Below are positions 48,263 to 56,690 of a stretch of DNA of 64,000 bases, piece after piece. Both the position numbers and the translations under genes were made by a program. How positions within the stretch are numbered: position 1 is the stretch's first letter; each line of letters opens with the position of its first letter. Source of the DNA: CAWBRT01 sp963814745 (lineage in GTDB: Bacteria > Acidobacteriota > Terriglobia > Terriglobales > Acidobacteriaceae); the NCBI GenBank assembly GCA_963814745.1, contig CAWFEA010000016.1:124001-188000 (forward strand). Reading direction: 5' to 3'. The notes below the pieces were generated by a model. The model was not told the DNA's origin. It saw only the letters and a list, made by a program, of their open reading frames with translations, and searched no databases.

Positions 48263-48361
48263 CCCCCGGCAGAGCCGGGGGCCTTATTGTGTGAGCCGCT
48301 CAAAGCGGCTGAGCGGGGTCGCTAACGCGGCCCCGGTTATTTGAGCCGCCATAACGGCGGC
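48263..48361. repeat. Cluster of four GC-rich hairpins next to tnpA
   Basis: Four stem-loops lie in about 100 bp: 48263-48281 (loop AGA), 48294-48310 (AGCCGCT/AGCGGCT, loop CAA), 48314-48335 (CGGGGTCGC/GCGGCCCCG, loop TAAC) and 48345-48361 (GCCGCC/GGCGGC, loop ATAAC). They lie just beyond the 3' end of tnpA. Such foldbacks are recognised by HUH transposases or resemble REP units. Confidence 0.75.
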
Positions 48362-48364
48362 GAA

Positions 48365-48796
48365 TCAGCGCCAGAGGTTGATCTGGTCTAACCGCTTGTC
48401 TTCCGCTTCCTGCTTCCGGATGTACTCGCGGATTACTTTCTCATCGCGACCCACGGTTGACACCAGATATCCTCGCGCCCAGAAATTCTCGCCGACAAAG
48501 TTTCTCTTCCGCTCGCCGTACACTCGCGCCAGATGGATCGCATTCTTGCCTTTGATAAATCCAATCACCTGCGCCACCGCGTACTTCGGCGGAATCGAAA
48601 TCATCATGTGCACGTGGTCCGGCAGCAGGTGCCCCTCTTCGATTCGGCTTTCCTTTTGCTCGGCCAATTTTCGGAACACTTCCCCAAGATACTGCCGCGA
48701 CTGCCCGTACAGCGTTTTGCGGCGGCACTTCGGGATAAACACCACAGGGTATTTGCACTCCCATTTCGAGTGACTTAAGCTTTCATACTCGTCCAT
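48365..48796 (-). CDS. tnpA: IS200-type HUH/Y1 transposase TnpA
   Basis: A 143-residue single-strand transposase with the metal-binding HUH motif in LLPDHVHMMISIPP and the catalytic tyrosine in VIREYIRKQE. Length and the opening MDEYESLSHSKWECKYPVVF match the IS200 group closely. It is uninterrupted, so probably active. Confidence 0.93.
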   Translation of the reverse strand: MDEYESLSHSKWECKYPVVFIPKCRRKTLYGQSRQYLGEVFRKLAEQKESRIEEGHLLPDHVHMMISIPPKYAVAQVIGFIKGKNAIHLARVYGERKRNFVGENFWARGYLVSTVGRDEKVIREYIRKQEAEDKRLDQINLWR

Positions 48797-49032
48797 CCGG
48801 ATTCTCCCCTTCGTGTGCTTGGCGGCTCACGTTTTGGAGTTTCTGGATGGACTCCCTGATCTGTCAAACTTCTGCTGCCTCCCCGGCAGAGCCGGGGGAC
48901 CTCCCGATGTAGCTAGCCCTGCTGAGTGCCTCGAAATTAGAAAAGGCACGGCTGCACTGCACGCTTCAGCGCAGCCAAAGCTGCGCGTTGTTAGAACAAT
49001 TGTCGGGTGGTCTGACCATGCTGGAAGCTACT

Positions 49033-50697
49033 TCAATGCCCCCCTACTTTTCCTTTGATCGAAATGCCCGATACCGGCAACTCGAGCTGCAGGAAACTTT
49101 TTTTGTCTTCAATAGGACCGAGGTTTTCGAAAATTTGTAGTAATTTCTCAGCTCCATGCGGAAGATTCGTAGTGATCGGGATCGTAGACACCAGCCTGAA
49201 CTGTTTACCATGTACACTGCGGACAAGCATTCGCATTGATTCCAGATCGGTCCAAAAATCGGGTTCCACGACCACGTACCGAACTCCATAGCGGCCCAGC
49301 ATAGCGAGAAAACCACTCTCGGTGATGCCGACTTCGGTGACCCCGAACATTTCTCGATCGACAGCGACTCGGAGTAATAACTTATCCGCGCGTATCACCG
49401 TCGCTCCTTTGCATTCCGGAGTGGCGCGCACATTGAATACGAATGAGCCATCACGGTTGCCCGAAAACAGGATGACGCTGTTTGGTGCCGCCATCGCGCA
49501 TACCTGCTGCGCAGCTGTACGATACCCTTGAACATATGGAATAGGGCTAGAAACTAGCGTATGCATAAAGATTACGCAGGCGAATAGCAACGCTGCGTAC
49601 GGAGCAATCTTGCTCGGTAGGCCACGAAGTATAGTAAGGATTGCGAACAGGACGATCCCAAAGACGGTGAAGATGCAATGACGTGTATCCTTGATTGCGA
49701 TCAGCGAAAACATTACATAGGCGCTCACCAGCCAGCCGATTATCAGCAGCTTCGGTCCCGTTTCAAGGCGCCATTCCTTCCGCCAGATCGCGCCCGCTGC
49801 ATAAATCACTGCGAGCACCAGAACCGGCCACCCGACCTGCATCGGCCATTGCCGGGCGACGAAGAGCCATCCGTCTAGGCTGAGCCGCGATTGTCCCTGC
49901 CATGCACCGCCGACCGCTGTTTGCTGGATATTGAGGTGGCCCCAAATAAATGTGAATGCTACAAGCGGCGCGACCGTCAGGATGAATAGCGCAGTTCCGA
50001 TCCATACCTCACGCGTGCGAAGGAGTTGTTTACCCCTGGTGCACGCGAGGACAAAGAGGTAAGCACAAAAGATAAAAACGATCGTTTGCTTCGTGTACAA
50101 CCCGGCCACAGCAACCACAATCGCGGCGTAAAGCCTGGAAGGTTTGCCCTCATTCAGATACCGCAAAAAGAAGTAGCAACTCCAGACGAGAAATGCAAAT
50201 GCGGGTATCTCGAGCATCACTTGCCGCGCCCAGAATGCAACTTCATGTGTGCCAATCAAAAGCACCGCAAAAGCGAGGGCACCTAGACGACCAAGCCAGC
50301 GTACGGCTAGACAGTATGTGCCCCACGCGAGCGCCAGCAAGAAAAGGCTCACTGCCAATTGCGCAACAGTATGAGAAACCCCAAAAATCCAAAAGAGCGG
50401 AGCCTCGAAAATAGCGAATCCGGGGGGGTAAAACAGAATGGTCAGAGCCGGATAGCGCAGGTAGTAATCCATCGCGAACTGTTTTGGATCCCCAATGGGA
50501 AAAGCGCTCAGGAGATCGCGATAAAACACGCCGTCCATGGCGTGTCGCGGAGCATCACTCCACCAGAAATCTCCCGCATGGGGTGAAGCAAAAAATAGCA
50601 GCACGGTAGCGAGTCCCAGCACAAAAAGGCAAAGTCCACCTCGATAGGTCCACAAGGACTTGCTTCCGTTCCGACAGAGCTTCGATAAGCGGTCCAT
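49033..50697 (-). CDS. GT39/ArnT-like membrane glycosyltransferase
   Basis: About 554 residues with roughly 10-12 membrane segments and a C-terminal periplasmic domain. The first loop after membrane segment 1 carries WWSDAPRHAMDGVFYRDLL; acidic residues here are the catalytic feature of polyprenyl-phosphate-sugar-dependent GT-C enzymes. YYLRYPALTILFYPPGF and ARQVMLEIPAFAFLVWSCYF also fit the family. It would transfer a sugar from undecaprenyl-phosphate-sugar on the periplasmic side. ATG 50697 is chosen because a GGGGGA lies about 10 nt upstream; the frame extends to 50826 without such support. The divergent neighbour at 51028 could make the lipid-linked donor. Confidence 0.8.
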   Translation of the reverse strand: MDRLSKLCRNGSKSLWTYRGGLCLFVLGLATVLLFFASPHAGDFWWSDAPRHAMDGVFYRDLLSAFPIGDPKQFAMDYYLRYPALTILFYPPGFAIFEAPLFWIFGVSHTVAQLAVSLFLLALAWGTYCLAVRWLGRLGALAFAVLLIGTHEVAFWARQVMLEIPAFAFLVWSCYFFLRYLNEGKPSRLYAAIVVAVAGLYTKQTIVFIFCAYLFVLACTRGKQLLRTREVWIGTALFILTVAPLVAFTFIWGHLNIQQTAVGGAWQGQSRLSLDGWLFVARQWPMQVGWPVLVLAVIYAAGAIWRKEWRLETGPKLLIIGWLVSAYVMFSLIAIKDTRHCIFTVFGIVLFAILTILRGLPSKIAPYAALLFACVIFMHTLVSSPIPYVQGYRTAAQQVCAMAAPNSVILFSGNRDGSFVFNVRATPECKGATVIRADKLLLRVAVDREMFGVTEVGITESGFLAMLGRYGVRYVVVEPDFWTDLESMRMLVRSVHGKQFRLVSTIPITTNLPHGAEKLLQIFENLGPIEDKKSFLQLELPVSGISIKGKVGGH

Positions 50698-51027
50698 ATA
50701 CCAAGTATCCCCCAGTGCAATTCCGCTGCCAAATTCAAGCGCCATCGCGATCAGTCGACCGGAAAATTTCGCGCGGCTCCACGAAATAGGAAAAACTGAG
50801 ACTCGAACGTATGTAAACGTTTTCATACAGAGGGTGAGTGAGGCAGGCTTTTAGAGCCACACATGTGCGTTGTAGCCCTTCCGCTGCAGATCCTTTTGCA
50901 GTGCTGATGTGAGAACAACGAATTGCGGCCCAAGCAAGCCGGAGTGGTCCTTCAGTTGCAATACACTCGCAGTCGGGGGTGAAGCGTTTTCCTGCAACAC
51001 TGGCTGAGGCTAGGCTGAGGACTTGGC
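50698..51027. other. Divergent spacer between GT39-like and GT2-GtrA genes
   Basis: About 330 bp with no gene I can support and no clear promoter. It contains the unassigned upstream extension of the GT39-like frame (50698-50826). Confidence 0.35.
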
Positions 51028-52173
51028 ATGAAACTTAGCATTGTGACGCCCACGTATAATGAGGCCGATAATGTGGAGCGTTTTGCGGCGGCGGTCGGTA
51101 TCTCTTTGATGGGGCTAGACTACGAGATCGTCTTTGTGGACGACGACTCTCCTGACTTGACTTGGGAAAAAGCACAGCGTCTTGCCGAAAATGATTCCAG
51201 GATTCGTGTGTTGCGGCGAACTGCAGATCGTGGATTGAGTGCCTCTGTTGTTCATGGTTTCACGGCGGCACGGGGAGACGTCGTGGCTTGTATCGATTGC
51301 GACCTACAGCACGATCCAGCAATTTTGCCAAATCTGCTTCAGGCAATCGAGCAGGGTGCCGAACTAGCTGTTGGTTGCCGGTACATGGACGGCGGCGGAA
51401 CCGGCAATTGGGGTCTTATTCGCCGGCTGGAATCGGAGTTTGCCACCAAGTTGGCGCAATCGCTGCTAAGAGTGAAATTGCGCGATCCGATGTCTGGATA
51501 TTTCATGCTGCGGCGAGATGACTTTCTGCAGGTACGGGATAATCTCGATTGCCAAGGCTTCAAGATCCTACTCGAAATCAGCGCGCGCATGCAACCCGAG
51601 AAAGTGGCGGAAGTGCCGTACACCTTCCAGGCACGCGTAGCCGGTGAATCCAAGCTGTCAAGCAAGGTGGTGTGGGAGTATCTGCAGCAGATCTGGCGTC
51701 TATCTCGGCTTGGTGCAATACTGCCGGTGCGGTTTTTGCAATTCGGTATCGTCGGCGCCAGCGGGGTTCTGGTCAACCTACTAGCGTTAGCTTCATTGGT
51801 GTATTTTCAAGACGTCAAAGGATGGAAAGCATCCGCAGGCGCATGCCTCGTTGCGACCATCAGCAACTATATTCTTAACAATGTCTGGACGTTCCGCGAT
51901 CGTGCCCACAAGGGGATTTCCTTCGCAGGCGGATACGTGTCATATCTGATAATTGCGCTACTGGGAATCATGATTACGAGCGGTGCGTATTCGGCCCTAA
52001 CCAGTATACGGACAAAGCTTTCTGGAACTGCTCTGAACATCTTTGAACTCTTGACTTGCCAGTTTCTCGCTGTGCTTGCAGGAACATATTCCAATTACAA
52101 GCTCAATAAAAGCATCACCTGGAGACCAGTTGGGCCTGTCGTTACAGAAGATCTTCACCAACGAGGGGAATGA
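51028..52173 (+). CDS. Polyprenyl-phosphate glycosyltransferase (GT2) fused to GtrA domain
   Basis: A 381-residue protein. Residues 1-225 are a GT-A domain (LSIVTPTYNEADNVERF, EIVFVDDDSPD, CIDCDLQHDP, GCRYMDGG, DPMSGYFMLRRD) typical of dolichol-phosphate-mannose synthase-like enzymes. Residues about 235-370 form a four-segment GtrA membrane domain (RFLQFGIVGASGVLVNLLAL, ISNYILNNVWTFRDR, YSNYKLNKSITWR). It makes undecaprenyl-phosphate-sugar and probably helps flip it, providing the donor for GT-C enzymes such as its divergent neighbour. The start follows GGCTGAGGA. Confidence 0.9.
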   Translation: MKLSIVTPTYNEADNVERFAAAVGISLMGLDYEIVFVDDDSPDLTWEKAQRLAENDSRIRVLRRTADRGLSASVVHGFTAARGDVVACIDCDLQHDPAILPNLLQAIEQGAELAVGCRYMDGGGTGNWGLIRRLESEFATKLAQSLLRVKLRDPMSGYFMLRRDDFLQVRDNLDCQGFKILLEISARMQPEKVAEVPYTFQARVAGESKLSSKVVWEYLQQIWRLSRLGAILPVRFLQFGIVGASGVLVNLLALASLVYFQDVKGWKASAGACLVATISNYILNNVWTFRDRAHKGISFAGGYVSYLIIALLGIMITSGAYSALTSIRTKLSGTALNIFELLTCQFLAVLAGTYSNYKLNKSITWRPVGPVVTEDLHQRGE

Positions 52174-52300
52174 CGCCGCTCTCGTTGCGCGCGAAAGTCA
52201 AGTCAGCACGTTGGATCCGCACTGGAGAAGCATGTTCCCCGCCGCCCGTTCTCGCTATTGCCGGCAGGAGCTTCGCGGAGTGCCGCAGCGCGTTGGAGTG

Positions 52301-53166
52301 CTAGAACCAGTCTCATAAATCCCCGCTGGCCGTGAAACGTGGCACTCTGGGTGTGCTCTGGAATGCTCCGTTCCCACCATGCAGGGACGTTGGGAATTAA
52401 CGGACGAACAATGGCAACTGATCGAGCCGATCTTGCGGCCGGCACGACGGGCCGACAACCGAGGCCGTCCATGGCACGATACTCGGGCTGTGCTGAACGG
52501 CGTACTGTGGGTGCTGGGCACCGGAGCCCAGTGGCGCGAAATGCCCGAGAAATATCCGCCGTTCCAGACCTGCCATCGCCGATTCCAGCAGTGGGTGCGC
52601 GGCGGAAAGCTGGAGAAGGCGCTGCAACGGTTAGCACGGTACCTGCACGAGCGAGGACAGTTGAACCTCGATGAGGCGTTCGTGGACGCTACCTTCGCCA
52701 GCGCCAAAAAAGGGGGCTCGCGGTCGGTCCCACCCGGCGCGGCAAGGGCACGAAAATCATCGCTATCGCCGCTAGTAACAGTCTTCCTCTCGCCGTATCT
52801 GTCAACAGCGCTTCGCCAGCCGAGTGCCAGCTTGTGGAACAGGTTCTTGGGGGAAGCTTCCTCAACCAACTCCCCGCCCGCCTCATCGGCGACAAAGCGT
52901 ACGACTCGGACGCGCTCGACGAAAAGCTTGCCGACCAATACGGCATTGAACTGATTGCCCCGAATCGGCAGCGCCGGAGCCAGACCCAAGACGGTCGCCC
53001 GCTGCGCCGTTATCGCAGGCGCTGGAAAGTAGAACGGCTGTTTGCCTGGATGCACAAGTTTCGCCGTCTGGTCGTGCGATGGGAATACCACATCGACAAC
53101 TTTCTCGGCTTCGTGCACCTTGCTTGTCTCCATCTGCTGCTTAACCATTTATGAGACCGCTTCTAG
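52301..53166 (+). mobile_element. IS5-family (IS427-like) insertion sequence, complete, with CTAG target duplication
   Basis: Terminal inverted repeats are AACCAGTCTCATAAAT (52305-52320) and, on the other strand, AAGCGGTCTCATAAAT (53147-53162), 14 of 16 matching. They are flanked by CTAG on both sides (52301-52304 and 53163-53166), the 4-bp duplication usual for IS5 relatives. The element is 858 bp. It abuts the 3' end of the modular secreted gene on the minus strand. Confidence 0.9.
52379..53154 (+). CDS. IS5-family transposase made by programmed frameshifting
   Basis: Two overlapping frames encode one DDE transposase. The first starts MQGRWELTDEQWQLIEPIL and reaches NLDEAFVDATFASAKKGG (first catalytic Asp). 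The second continues with GLAVGPTRRGKGTKI, LIGDKAYDSD (second Asp) and RRRWKVERLFAWMHKF (Glu). They join at the slippery run A6G5 (52706-52716), the usual -1 frameshift site of IS427-group elements. No other defect is seen, so it is probably functional. Confidence 0.9.
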
Positions 53167-53209
53167 GATCGCTAGTCTGCACACTGGTTATTCGCTCCCG
53201 AATCAACTC

Positions 53210-55909
53210 TCAAACGCGAACAACGGCAGAGAGGACGTGGCAATCGGCAACGGCGTAGGATCCGCACCACCGGTTTGGAGCGTGATGCCGAACGACTGAC
53301 GTGGAAGCCGCATCCGTGACCTGCACGGTGAAGGCGCTGGTACCGACTGTGGTCGTAGTGCCGAACAGGACGCCGTTGGTGCTGAGCAAGAGCTCTGGCG
53401 GTAGACTGCCGGAAGACAACGACCAAGTGTACGGGCTGGTATTACCGGTGGCCGAGAACGTTGCCGTGTAAGTCGTCCCTGCCGAGCCACTGGGTAGGGA
53501 AGAAATCGTAATTGCCAAAGGAGTCGGCGTTGGAGAAGAAGAGCCGCTTGGCAGGATTGCCCATTTTGGCGTCGTCTTGGTGAACTCCATCTGAGCGTAA
53601 GGAATGTTCCGCTGCAGGAAATTGTAGACCTGTTGTCCTGAGTAGCCATCGACGGTGTATGGCGCCAACATGGCTGCCGCGGCCATTGCAATTAGCCCAT
53701 AATCGTGTTCCCCGCCGCCGTCCTGGTACGCCTTGGGCAAGGGTGGTATGTAGTAGTTGTTGTAGTCGCTCCAGGTTTGGATCCAGTCGTTGGTCGCCGC
53801 CGATTTGAAGCAGTTCACATAGCCGACCGTAGGTACTCCTCCCGGCGCCCCGTTGAGGAAGTGATTGACGACGGGATTTAAAGCGATGTTGAACGGCCGG
53901 TGGGCAAAGGCCTTGAGCACCTGGTCAGTGGCAAAGCCGACGTCACGCGCGATGGCTAACCCGACGATCAGAAAATTCTCCTGGAAATTGGCGGAGGCAG
54001 AGGCACAGTTCTGCACATCGCCTACTGTTTCATATCCGGGACTGCCGATCATCGGGGTTCCCAGCGGCGAGGGATGACTGGCATTGGAATACTTGAAGGT
54101 GTTTCGTCCCCAGTGGAAGGCGGCACTACTGCTGGCGTAGGTGGGCGTAGCTATGCCCACCGCGGCCTCCAGGTATGCGATATTGTTCTTCAATTTATCA
54201 CTGAAATATACCTTTTCCGGCGTACCATCGGGCGAGATGAAGGCGGCATGCGCCAAGGTTCGGATGCCCCATGCCGTGCCCCGATACTCGCCGCCGTAAG
54301 CCATGATACCCAACGCCCCCTGATGCCAATAAGAGTTGGCGCCGTTGCAACCGGTCCCATAGGCGATGTGTTCGGAGGCCTGAAATTGCAACTCCTCCAA
54401 GTAGTAGAACTGGCCGGTAAACAGGTAGGGGAAATAGCCGATATCGGGTGCATGCGTGGGATCGGCCACAAAACTGTTGCCGCCGTACCAGTCGCCTTGC
54501 GTGTAGGCTCCCAGTACGGGTGCATCTTGCGTCCAAGTGCCGCCGCAATTGGTGTATTGATCCATGGGAGCGTGCAGCGCCACTAGTGGCCGGGCGTTAA
54601 GAGAAACCACGCGCCCCAACGTGCCGACGGTGTTTGTCGGCGCGTCGAAATATTTGCCGCTGCCCGCATAGCTGTCGGCCTCGCGGAAATGGAAGGGCCA
54701 ATAGCCCATCAGATCGGCATCAGTCAGCATTTCGTTGCGCATAGTGTCGTCAAAGGTCAGCACGTACAGGGTTTCCCAACTGGTCTGAGGCCCAATCCAG
54801 GTCTCCGCCCCGGCGGTGTCCATGTACTTTTTGTAGTCCCCGATCATCCCCGAGCCCGGGCCGGACGGATCGGTTCCGGTCAGCGATTTCTGTGCGGCCG
54901 GCATGCTGTTCCAGGCGGCCTGGTAAGCCTTCAGCGCGGCGGTCACGTTGAGCGTCGTGTAGTAATTCGGAATGGCTCCGGTCGAGACCAGATAGGGTGT
55001 GTTGAAATCTATCCGATAACTGGGAGCCGCGCCGATCCAACTGGTCTTGTGCCAACGGGTAAAGGCAATGTGGGTGAAGGTCGGCTGCGAGAACCAATAA
55101 CTGGGCGCCGTGCTGGCACAGTTGGTGGAGCCGGTGCACAAGGTGAAAGCATAGCTTTGATCGCGGGTAGAGTTGGCCTGGGAATTGGAGATCCAGGCAT
55201 TCTCCATGGCTTGACCGAGCTGTACCGATTGATTTTGCGGGTAGAACCAGGCTTCGAACATCGGGTGCAGCGGATTGCCGCTCAACCCGTCCACTTTGAC
55301 GTCATACGCCCGCGTTGTCTCATCGGCGACCCGAACCGCGGTGACAATCGGTCCTTGTAACCAGTAACTGAACTTACCGGCGGTCAGCATGGCGCGCGCC
55401 GAAATGGGCGCCGGCCTGACCGCGCCGCTGAGTGCGATTTGAGCGTCGAAATTGTACGCCGAATTCAACATCCCGGTCTGGTCCAAATAGCCGCGATTGT
55501 TGCCGGTACTCTGATTTTGGAAGGCGACCTGGACCGAGCCGCTCCCGGGCAGACTGGGGAGGATGAAGCTGACAATGGCAAATTTCAAGGAACCGTCCGG
55601 CCAGCGGTTCTTGACATCGCATTGCGTCAGAACCGGCGTACCCGCAATCACCGCTTGCGCATACTGCCCAATTTCACCTTCCACGAATAGCCGCGGCACG
55701 GAAACCGGAACCCTGTTTTGTGCAGTGCTGGCTTTATTGTAAATAATGACCGAATTGTTTACAGGCCTCTTTGCGCTCAACTTCGATGGATCAACGCTTC
55801 TAGTAGTTGAGTGTAAAAAAGGCGTTATTCCCATCCAGCATGTTATCCCTGCGCAGACGAGAACGACCAATACGGGCCTGATGCTAAACGCAATATGCTT
55901 GTGTGACAA
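53210..55909 (-). CDS. Secreted RIFT-barrel/toroid-like protein with He_PIG domain, 3' truncated
   Basis: About 900 residues with a hydrophobic signal segment near the N-terminus. A large domain of about 750 residues matches residues 1107-1852 of the giant protein throughout: VPRLFVEGEIG, RWPDGSLKFAIVSFIL, AFTRWHK, MLTDADLMGYWPFHFREAD, PYLFTGQFYYLEELQF, NPVVNHFLNG. One He_PIG domain follows. An 8-bp deletion near 53290, relative to the giant's repeats, shifts the frame; the alternative frame (GITLQTGGADPTPLPIATSS) ends within 20 codons at the IS5 boundary, so any C-terminal kelch-like domain is lost. TTG 55909, with GAGGT upstream, is the likelier start; the frame is open to 55927. Confidence 0.8.
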   Translation of the reverse strand: MSHKHIAFSIRPVLVVLVCAGITCWMGITPFLHSTTRSVDPSKLSAKRPVNNSVIIYNKASTAQNRVPVSVPRLFVEGEIGQYAQAVIAGTPVLTQCDVKNRWPDGSLKFAIVSFILPSLPGSGSVQVAFQNQSTGNNRGYLDQTGMLNSAYNFDAQIALSGAVRPAPISARAMLTAGKFSYWLQGPIVTAVRVADETTRAYDVKVDGLSGNPLHPMFEAWFYPQNQSVQLGQAMENAWISNSQANSTRDQSYAFTLCTGSTNCASTAPSYWFSQPTFTHIAFTRWHKTSWIGAAPSYRIDFNTPYLVSTGAIPNYYTTLNVTAALKAYQAAWNSMPAAQKSLTGTDPSGPGSGMIGDYKKYMDTAGAETWIGPQTSWETLYVLTFDDTMRNEMLTDADLMGYWPFHFREADSYAGSGKYFDAPTNTVGTLGRVVSLNARPLVALHAPMDQYTNCGGTWTQDAPVLGAYTQGDWYGGNSFVADPTHAPDIGYFPYLFTGQFYYLEELQFQASEHIAYGTGCNGANSYWHQGALGIMAYGGEYRGTAWGIRTLAHAAFISPDGTPEKVYFSDKLKNNIAYLEAAVGIATPTYASSSAAFHWGRNTFKYSNASHPSPLGTPMIGSPGYETVGDVQNCASASANFQENFLIVGLAIARDVGFATDQVLKAFAHRPFNIALNPVVNHFLNGAPGGVPTVGYVNCFKSAATNDWIQTWSDYNNYYIPPLPKAYQDGGGEHDYGLIAMAAAAMLAPYTVDGYSGQQVYNFLQRNIPYAQMEFTKTTPKWAILPSGSSSPTPTPLAITISSLPSGSAGTTYTATFSATGNTSPYTWSLSSGSLPPELLLSTNGVLFGTTTTVGTSAFTVQVTDAASTSVVRHHAPNRWCGSYAVADCHVLSAVVRV

Positions 55910-56161
55910 GGTATGGATACCTCGCAACTCCCCCGCGGCCGATCCATGTCCGTAGATTGTGTTATCGGACGAGGGTATTTCTTCCGTGTGGAATCATTTC
56001 TGTTCAAGACAAGAGCTATCTTACCTCAAACATGTTGTTACTGGCGCGGTTTCTCTTTGGAGGTTCGCTTGTACCGGGAACTGGCGGCGCACTTACGGAG
56101 TGGACCCCGAATTTGAGACAGCCAGTTAACCCATCCAACACATGGAATGGGGAGTAATGGG

Positions 56162-56270
56162 ATGACATTTCGGAGAAAGCTTTCCAAGGAGTTTAAGCTG
56201 GCGGCGGTTCGGCAGATTGCGGCCGACGAACGGGTGCCGTATTTGGCGCGGGTCTTGGAAGTGAGTGATT
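56162..56270 (+). pseudogene. IS3-type OrfA fragment
   Basis: MTFRRKLSKEFKLAAVRQIA through ARVLEVSD matches the HTH start of IS3-family OrfA. Similarity stops at about 56270, where the sequence switches to an IS1380-like fragment. It is a relic. Confidence 0.7.
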
Positions 56271-56304
56271 TGTGGCTGGCATGCGGCCCGAACTTGGCCC
56301 CGCC

Positions 56305-56690
56305 AACGCGGCATGTCATCAAGGCCGGGGTGGTGCGGGCCGAGGCTAAGGTGCCGAAAGATAATCCGCGCTTCGTCATTACCAACATGAAACAGAGTCC
56401 GCAGTTCCTTTACGAAAAGGTGTATTGCCAAAGCAGCGAAATCGAATCAAGGAATTGCACGACTTACAGATCGACCGCACCAGTGGCAGCGGTTTCTGGG
56501 CCAACCAGTTCCGGGTGCTGCTGACCGCCGCCGCTTGCGTGCTGATGCAAGAGTTGCGTCTGCGGGCTGCTGGTACCCCTTGCGCACGATCTCAAGTCGG
56601 GATGCTGCGCGAACGATTGCTGAAGCTGGGTGCCCGTGGGCTGGTCTCGGTACGCCACGTGGTCGCGCACATAGCCTTCCCTAGGATGAG
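56305..56690 (+). pseudogene. IS1380-type transposase C-terminal fragment
   Basis: RHVIKAGVVRAEAKV, DNPRFVITNMKQSPQFLYEK and, after a frameshift near 56425, RNRIKELHDLQIDRTS and QFRVLLTAAACVLMQELRLR match the C-terminal catalytic region of IS1380-family transposases. The N-terminus and both IS ends are missing. It is a relic lying antisense to the 3' end of the PHP gene. Confidence 0.8.

Larger units (their letters stand above)
48261..48900 (-). mobile_element. IS200-type (IS200/IS605 family) element inserted in the IS110 relic
   Basis: The element carries tnpA only. Both ends have the same hairpin: CCCCCGGC-AGA-GCCGGGGG at 48263-48281 and CCCCGGC-AGA-GCCGGGG at 48881-48897. The left boundary coincides with the loss of IS110 similarity at about 48261. 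Exact ends cannot be fixed from one copy; no target duplication is expected for this family. Confidence 0.8.

Noticed and set aside
48960..48990. GCGCAGC-CAAA-GCTGCGC hairpin as a terminator of the GT39-like gene
   Set aside because: No T-run follows on either strand, so termination cannot be claimed.
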